This document shows, one piece after another, positions 60,272-64,000 of a stretch of 64,000 nt of DNA. The position numbers and the translations under genes were made by a program. A model generated the notes under the pieces. The model was not told where the DNA came from, did no database searches, and saw only the letters and a program-made list of their open reading frames with translations. Origin of the DNA: Chryseobacterium populi (lineage in GTDB: Bacteria; Bacteroidota; Bacteroidia; Flavobacteriales; Weeksellaceae); assembly GCF_000282115.1 (NCBI RefSeq), contig NZ_AKJY01000004.1:1-64000 (forward strand), written 5' to 3'. Numbering within the stretch: position 1 is the stretch's first letter; each line of letters opens with the position of its first letter.

Positions 60272-60279
60272 TACTTTTG
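60272..60279 (+). promoter_or_regulatory. -7 box (TACTTTTG) of NlpC/P60 gene
   Basis: Exact TAnnTTTG match, 51 nt before the ATG at 60331. Confidence 0.55.
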
Positions 60280-60330
60280 TAATGCTTTTGGAAATAAATA
60301 TTCCTTTTTAACACGGATAATCAAATATAT

Positions 60331-61041
60331 ATGAAGAAAAGAGTTTTGTTTTATTTAGTTGCTTTAGTTTCTACAGTTTCTTTACAATCTTGCGTTACAA
60401 ATTACGTAGTCTCAAAACCAGCAACTTACTCCAAAGAATACAAAACAGATGCCAAACTAGCTTCTATTGATACCAAGAAAATGGAGCAGGATAAGCAGAC
60501 ATTGATCAATTCATTTCTTGCTGAAAAGGCGGCATCTATAGCCAACGCTAAAAATTCTATTAAAAATTCTCAGATTGCCAAAGCAGTCAAATACAATAAA
60601 ACGATAGACAATATCTTAACTGAAGCTGAAACATACCTTGGAACTCCTTACAGATATGGAGGAATGACCAGAAACGGTATAGATTGTTCAGCTTTTGTTC
60701 TTTCTGTATTCGGAGCAGCAGCAGGGCTTAGCTTACCAAGAGTAGCAGCTTCCCAGGCTCAGGAAGGTGAAAGAATTGAAAAAGAAAACCTACAGAAAGG
60801 TGATTTGATTTTCTTTTCCCATGGAAGAAGAATTTCTCACGTAGGTATTGTAGAAAGTGTAACTGAAGATGGTGAAGTAAAATTCATTCATGCAGCCACT
60901 TCAAGAGGCGTTATGATTTCTTCGCTTAATGATTCTTATTGGGGACCAAAATACAGATTCGCAAAAAGAGTAATTAATGAAAACGGTGAATCTTATAACA
61001 ATTTAGCTGCTACAACAGCAACTTCAGCAACAAGTTTTTAA
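60331..61041 (+). CDS. NlpC/P60 (C40) peptidoglycan peptidase lipoprotein
   Basis: A 236-residue lipoprotein with a signal ending SLQSC (lipidated Cys21). A helical region (~35-95) is followed by the C40 domain: TYLGTPYRYGGMTRNGIDCSAF with catalytic Cys119, HGRRISHVGIVE with His170, and KFIHAATSRGVMISSL with His187, then YRFAKRV. C40 enzymes cut D-gamma-Glu-meso-DAP or related stem-peptide bonds during cell-wall growth and recycling. Own promoter and terminator; monocistronic. Confidence 0.93.
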   Translation: MKKRVLFYLVALVSTVSLQSCVTNYVVSKPATYSKEYKTDAKLASIDTKKMEQDKQTLINSFLAEKAASIANAKNSIKNSQIAKAVKYNKTIDNILTEAETYLGTPYRYGGMTRNGIDCSAFVLSVFGAAAGLSLPRVAASQAQEGERIEKENLQKGDLIFFSHGRRISHVGIVESVTEDGEVKFIHAATSRGVMISSLNDSYWGPKYRFAKRVINENGESYNNLAATTATSATSF

Positions 61042-61066
61042 TTTTAAATAATTGATTTAAATAATG

Positions 61067-61096
61067 AAGCCATCAACTATTTGATGGCTTTTTTAT
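61067..61096 (+). terminator. Terminator of NlpC/P60 gene
   Basis: A 10-bp perfect stem (61067-61076 and 61081-61090, loop CTAT) followed by TTTTATTTT, 26 nt after the stop. Confidence 0.85.
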
Positions 61097-61170
61097 TTTG
61101 ATGATCTTTATTTTTTAAGCTTATTTTACAGGAAAGAATGACAGATTCTCATTACTTTTAGCTTCTCTAC

Positions 61171-61752
61171 TTAGCTGTTTTTCTCGATTTGAATATCAAA
61201 CCTATCCAAGAGCCCATGCACTTCAGAAAGTGAAAATATGGCCTTCTTTAGCCTGTTGGAGCCCGGATCTATAGAATAATTGAAAGAAGTTCTGAAATCG
61301 GCTTTTTCAAGGTTGGTATTTATAAAAATGGCACCGATCAGATCACAGTTGGTAAAACTGGCAAAAGACAAATCACTGTCCTCAAAATCCACCTCATTGA
61401 GCTTTGAATTTTTAAATACCGTTTTTTTAACAGAAGTCTTGTAAAATGTGGAATTATTAAGAAGGCATCCATCAAATTTAAATGAAAGCCCGAATTCATT
61501 ACAGTCATTAAACTGTAACCCGAACATCTTGCTGTCTTTAAAACTCACCCCACGAAAAGCTGTATTTTCAAGTTTTGCCATACTTAAATTGCAACCGATG
61601 AATTCACAGTCGGTGAACTTAAATTCAGAAAGATCGAAGTATTCAAAATGACAGTTTCTGAATACACAGTTCTCATATTCTCCTTTTTCCAATGGAAACT
61701 GAACGAAATCTGTATCATTAAAATTCTGGTCTGTAATATAAGCTTCCTTCAT
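61171..61752 (-). CDS. Pentapeptide-repeat protein
   Basis: A 193-residue protein made of A(N/D)LXX-type pentapeptides, e.g. CVFRNCHFEYFDLSEFKFTDCEFIGCNLSMAKLENTAFRGVSFKDSKMFGLQF and VFKNSKLNEVDFEDSDLSFASFTNCDLIGAIFINTNLEKADFR, which form a right-handed beta-helix. It ends SLSEVHGLLDRFDIQIEKNS, a C-terminal helix pattern shared with Qnr/MfpA-like gyrase-protecting proteins. A gyrase-related role is possible but not shown; many such proteins have no known target. Monocistronic. Confidence 0.88.
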   Translation of the reverse strand: MKEAYITDQNFNDTDFVQFPLEKGEYENCVFRNCHFEYFDLSEFKFTDCEFIGCNLSMAKLENTAFRGVSFKDSKMFGLQFNDCNEFGLSFKFDGCLLNNSTFYKTSVKKTVFKNSKLNEVDFEDSDLSFASFTNCDLIGAIFINTNLEKADFRTSFNYSIDPGSNRLKKAIFSLSEVHGLLDRFDIQIEKNS

Positions 61753-61853
61753 TGTTTATTTTAGGATTTTGACTTAATGAAATGTTCTCAAATTGATTTG
61801 CAGATATCCATAATATTATCACTGCAGGCTTCTCATCACCTCCAGCTTCTTGT

Positions 61854-63083
61854 TTAAACCAGACTGTTTTTATCCGAATAATTCAGTTTAAAGAAAATAA
61901 AGGTCATAATAGAAAAGGCAAGCAGAGAGCTGCCCCCATAGCTGAAGAACGGCAAAGGAATACCAACTGTAGGGAAAAGCCCCATAACCATCCCTAAATT
62001 GATCGTAAAGTGCATCAGGAGAATCGATGCAAAGCAATATCCAAAAACACGGTTAAAAGTAGATTTCTGCTTTTCTGCGAGGTAATAAATCCTGCCGATG
62101 AAAATCATGTAGCATATTATGAGCATGACACTGCCTATAAATCCCCATTCTTCGCCTACCGTACAGAAAATATAATCGGTTTCCTGCTCAGGAACAAATT
62201 TTCCCTGGGTCACCGAACCTTCACGGTATCCCTTCCCTAAAAGGCCACCGGATCCGATGGCTGTTTTAGAGTATAATAAATTATATCCCGAAGTATCCCT
62301 GAATGCTTTTTCTCCCTTATAAAGAACTTCAATTCTTTCTCTCTGGTGCTTGGGGAGTTTTTCTAAAATATAGGGTGATGCAAAAGCCAACCCGCATAAA
62401 AGAAGAATTGATCCTACAATACTGGAAATAGAAATAACATCCCAGGACATCTTATGATAATTCATGGCTATTAAAACTCCGGCAATTACAACAATAGCAA
62501 TTACAATATATATAGGCGGAATTGCTAATGCTATTAAAAAAACCGCAGCAAAAATAAATCCTACTCCAAACAGGAAGCCACTTAATCCTTCCCGGTATAA
62601 GGCAATGAAAAACGCAATAAATACAAGCATTGAACCCACATCGGGAATAGCAAGTACCACAACCGCAGGAACTCCTATAATTGCAAGGGAAGTCCAGAGG
62701 GATTTTTTATTACTTAAATTAAAATCAGGCCCCGAAACATAATTGGCAAGCATAAGTGCCGTCCCTATTTTTGCAAATTCAACGGGCTGCATTGTAAAAC
62801 TTCCGAATTTATACCAGTTTTTTTGACCGAGGATTTCTTTACCAAAAGGAAAAAGCCCTATCAGTAACAGAACACCTCCGATATAAATAATTCCGGACAT
62901 ATTCTCAAAAAACTTGCTTCGGCCGACAAAAATAACGAGCCCGACGAATAAAGAAATACAGAAAAAGATCAACTGTTTTTCACCCAGCTTCTGATCAACA
63001 CTATAAATATTCGCTATCGCAAACAGGCAAAGCAGCAAGTACAAACCAAGGCCTAATTTATCTAATCCTTCTGTCCATTTCAT
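61854..63083 (-). CDS. rodA: Rod-shape-determining protein RodA (SEDS glycosyltransferase)
   Basis: A 409-residue polytopic membrane protein of the SEDS family with about ten helices. Characteristic stretches are GQKNWYKFGSFTMQPVEFAKIGTALMLANYVSG, IPDVGSMLVFIAFFIALYREGLSG, YNLLYSKTAIGSGGLLGKGYREGSVTQGKFVPEQETDYIFCTVGEEWGF and GMVMGLFPTVGIPLPFFSYGGSSLL. RodA polymerises peptidoglycan with its partner PBP2. Its ATG overlaps the PBP2 stop as ATGA, showing translational coupling, which also favours RodA over FtsW. Confidence 0.95.
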   Translation of the reverse strand: MKWTEGLDKLGLGLYLLLCLFAIANIYSVDQKLGEKQLIFFCISLFVGLVIFVGRSKFFENMSGIIYIGGVLLLIGLFPFGKEILGQKNWYKFGSFTMQPVEFAKIGTALMLANYVSGPDFNLSNKKSLWTSLAIIGVPAVVVLAIPDVGSMLVFIAFFIALYREGLSGFLFGVGFIFAAVFLIALAIPPIYIVIAIVVIAGVLIAMNYHKMSWDVISISSIVGSILLLCGLAFASPYILEKLPKHQRERIEVLYKGEKAFRDTSGYNLLYSKTAIGSGGLLGKGYREGSVTQGKFVPEQETDYIFCTVGEEWGFIGSVMLIICYMIFIGRIYYLAEKQKSTFNRVFGYCFASILLMHFTINLGMVMGLFPTVGIPLPFFSYGGSSLLAFSIMTFIFFKLNYSDKNSLV

Positions 63084-64000
63084 TGCTTCCTGTTTTTTTT
63101 AGTTGATACTTCTGTGTCTATCTGTTTTTGTAACTTTTCTTTCTGTTTTTTGATGAAATCCAGGCTGTCCTGTATTTTCTTAAGCTTTAAGGAATCTGCT
63201 TTAGGCTCTACATATAAACCTTTACGTTTCAAATCTGCGACCCATTGCCTTTTATATTCAGGCATAAAACTAGCCGAGGTCATTTTTTTGTAAAGGTTCT
63301 CTCTTTTTAAATCTCCTGTAATATATTTTTCTGCAATTACCGTACTGGCCGGGCCTGCCCATGTTGCTCCAAAACCGGCATGTTCCATTACCGCTACTAC
63401 CACAATTTTGGGTTTATCAGCAGGTGCAATCAATACAAAAATAGAGTTGTCTTTCCCCTGAGGAACCTGTGCTGTACCTGTTTTTGCCAATTGGGTAAAG
63501 TCGTTTGATTTTAAACCTCTTGCCGTACCTCTCAGAACCACAGCTTCCATTCCTTTCAGAACCGGCTCGAAGTGTTTGGGATCGACTAATGTTTTATGTT
63601 TCTTTTTAAATCTGGGATCCGGATTAGGTTTCCCGTCAATTGATTTTACAATATGAGGCGTGTAATACCACCCTTTATTGGCAATAGCTCCCACATAATT
63701 GGCAAGCTGAAGGGGTGTCACCATTACGTCGCCCTGTCCCATTCCGTTGAAAACCGCACCGGTAGCCAAAGCATCCCAGTTTTTATAATCTTTTTTGGAA
63801 CCACTCGCCTTAAGAATGGATTTCATCCTTCTTTCATAAAATTCTCCGGATGGAATTCTTCCCTTTGCTCCCACTGCGAAATCATTATTCAAAAACTCTC
63901 CCACTCCAAAACTGCTCATGATGGCTTTCCATTCATCAACTCCTTTTGAAGGATTTCCCGGATATTTATTAAGAATAGCTAAATAGGCATAAGAAAAATA
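63080..64000 (-). CDS. mrdA: Penicillin-binding protein 2, 5' part beyond the window
   Basis: A 306-codon C-terminal part, open to the window edge, of a class B penicillin-binding protein. The transpeptidase KTGT motif is in QLAKTGTAQVPQGKDNSIFVLIAPADKP; GQGDVMVTPLQLANYVGAIANKGWYYTPHIVKSI is the conserved stretch before it. The SxxK and SxN motifs lie outside the window. A long charged C-terminal tail (RKGLYVEPKADSLKLKKIQDSLDFIKKQKEKLQKQIDTEV) is probably a coiled coil. The four-base overlap with rodA identifies it as PBP2 (MrdA) of the elongasome. Confidence 0.92.
   Translation of the reverse strand, partial: YFSYAYLAILNKYPGNPSKGVDEWKAIMSSFGVGEFLNNDFAVGAKGRIPSGEFYERRMKSILKASGSKKDYKNWDALATGAVFNGMGQGDVMVTPLQLANYVGAIANKGWYYTPHIVKSIDGKPNPDPRFKKKHKTLVDPKHFEPVLKGMEAVVLRGTARGLKSNDFTQLAKTGTAQVPQGKDNSIFVLIAPADKPKIVVVAVMEHAGFGATWAGPASTVIAEKYITGDLKRENLYKKMTSASFMPEYKRQWVADLKRKGLYVEPKADSLKLKKIQDSLDFIKKQKEKLQKQIDTEVSTKKNRKQ

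Larger units (their letters stand above)
59857..60330. other. 474-bp intergenic region between glnN and the NlpC/P60 gene
   Basis: It holds the glnN terminator (59882-59913), a second hairpin with a T-run (60143-60185) without an assigned gene, and the promoter box TACTTTTG (60272-60279). The stretch 59914-60142 is A+T-rich and contains no convincing ORF; a small RNA ending at the second hairpin is possible but not demonstrated. Confidence 0.5.

Overview
The window looks like a chromosomal segment of a low-GC Bacteroidota, most likely a flavobacterium of the Chryseobacterium/Elizabethkingia type. This rests on a SusC/SusD pair, promoters with the Bacteroidota -7 box TAnnTTTG just upstream of many genes, almost no Shine-Dalgarno sequences, DUF6909 and type III glutamine synthetase genes, and a GG-leader bacteriocin-like peptide of a kind seen in Chryseobacterium. 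I see no rRNA, tRNA, CRISPR array, integrase or IS element. Genus assignment is inference from gene content.

Region 1 (1-19739, all on the minus strand) is a polysaccharide utilisation locus. In transcription order it holds an AraC regulator, a SusC-like TonB transporter, a SusD-like lipoprotein, an MFS transporter, a GH130 mannoside phosphorylase, a GH92, a GH125, a NagB/PIG-L-like fusion, a ROK kinase, a second GH92, a cupin phosphomannose-isomerase-like protein and a GH97 cut by the window edge. The set suits breakdown of high-mannose N-glycans: GH92 trims alpha-1,2/1,3-mannose, GH125 alpha-1,6-mannose, GH130 phosphorolyses Man-beta-1,4-GlcNAc, and the kinase, isomerase and deaminase-like proteins feed mannose and GlcNAc into glycolysis.

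Region 2 (19980-43656) is mostly core and housekeeping. It includes an AraC regulator, OsmC, a TetR-controlled thiolase/thioesterase/FabF operon with a clear palindromic operator, a cupin, an L,D-transpeptidase-like protein, MsrB, a DUF445 protein, PyrD, a TruC-type pseudouridine synthase, glycyl-tRNA synthetase, an M48 protease, a serine hydrolase, a TPR-AraC regulator, three tandem C1q-like surface proteins and a Y-family polymerase.

Region 3 (43781-49938) is the most unusual part. Five promoters each carry a 15-bp palindrome (consensus CGACAAGTTTTGTCG or a close variant) exactly 11 nt upstream of a TAnnTTTG box. A sixth, weaker copy lies between this block and umuC. The promoters drive an endolysin-like M15 peptidase, a patatin phospholipase, a three-gene DUF2589 module, a very acidic 56-aa protein plus a 172-aa unknown, and a WYL-domain regulator that is the natural candidate to bind the palindrome. 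I propose a WYL-controlled regulon, possibly linked to DNA damage or phage stress and possibly acting as a self-lysis module. The shared promoter architecture is visible in the sequence; the biological role is inference.

Region 4 (49988-64000) returns to core genes: a TonB-C-like secreted protein, TadA, a GNAT acetyltransferase, type III pantothenate kinase, an orphan Cys-rich GG-leader peptide, an M1 peptidase, a DinB-fold protein, a DUF6909 protein, glutamine synthetase III, an NlpC/P60 lipoprotein, a pentapeptide-repeat protein, RodA and the C-terminal part of PBP2. Intrinsic terminators and TAnnTTTG boxes mark most transcription-unit boundaries.
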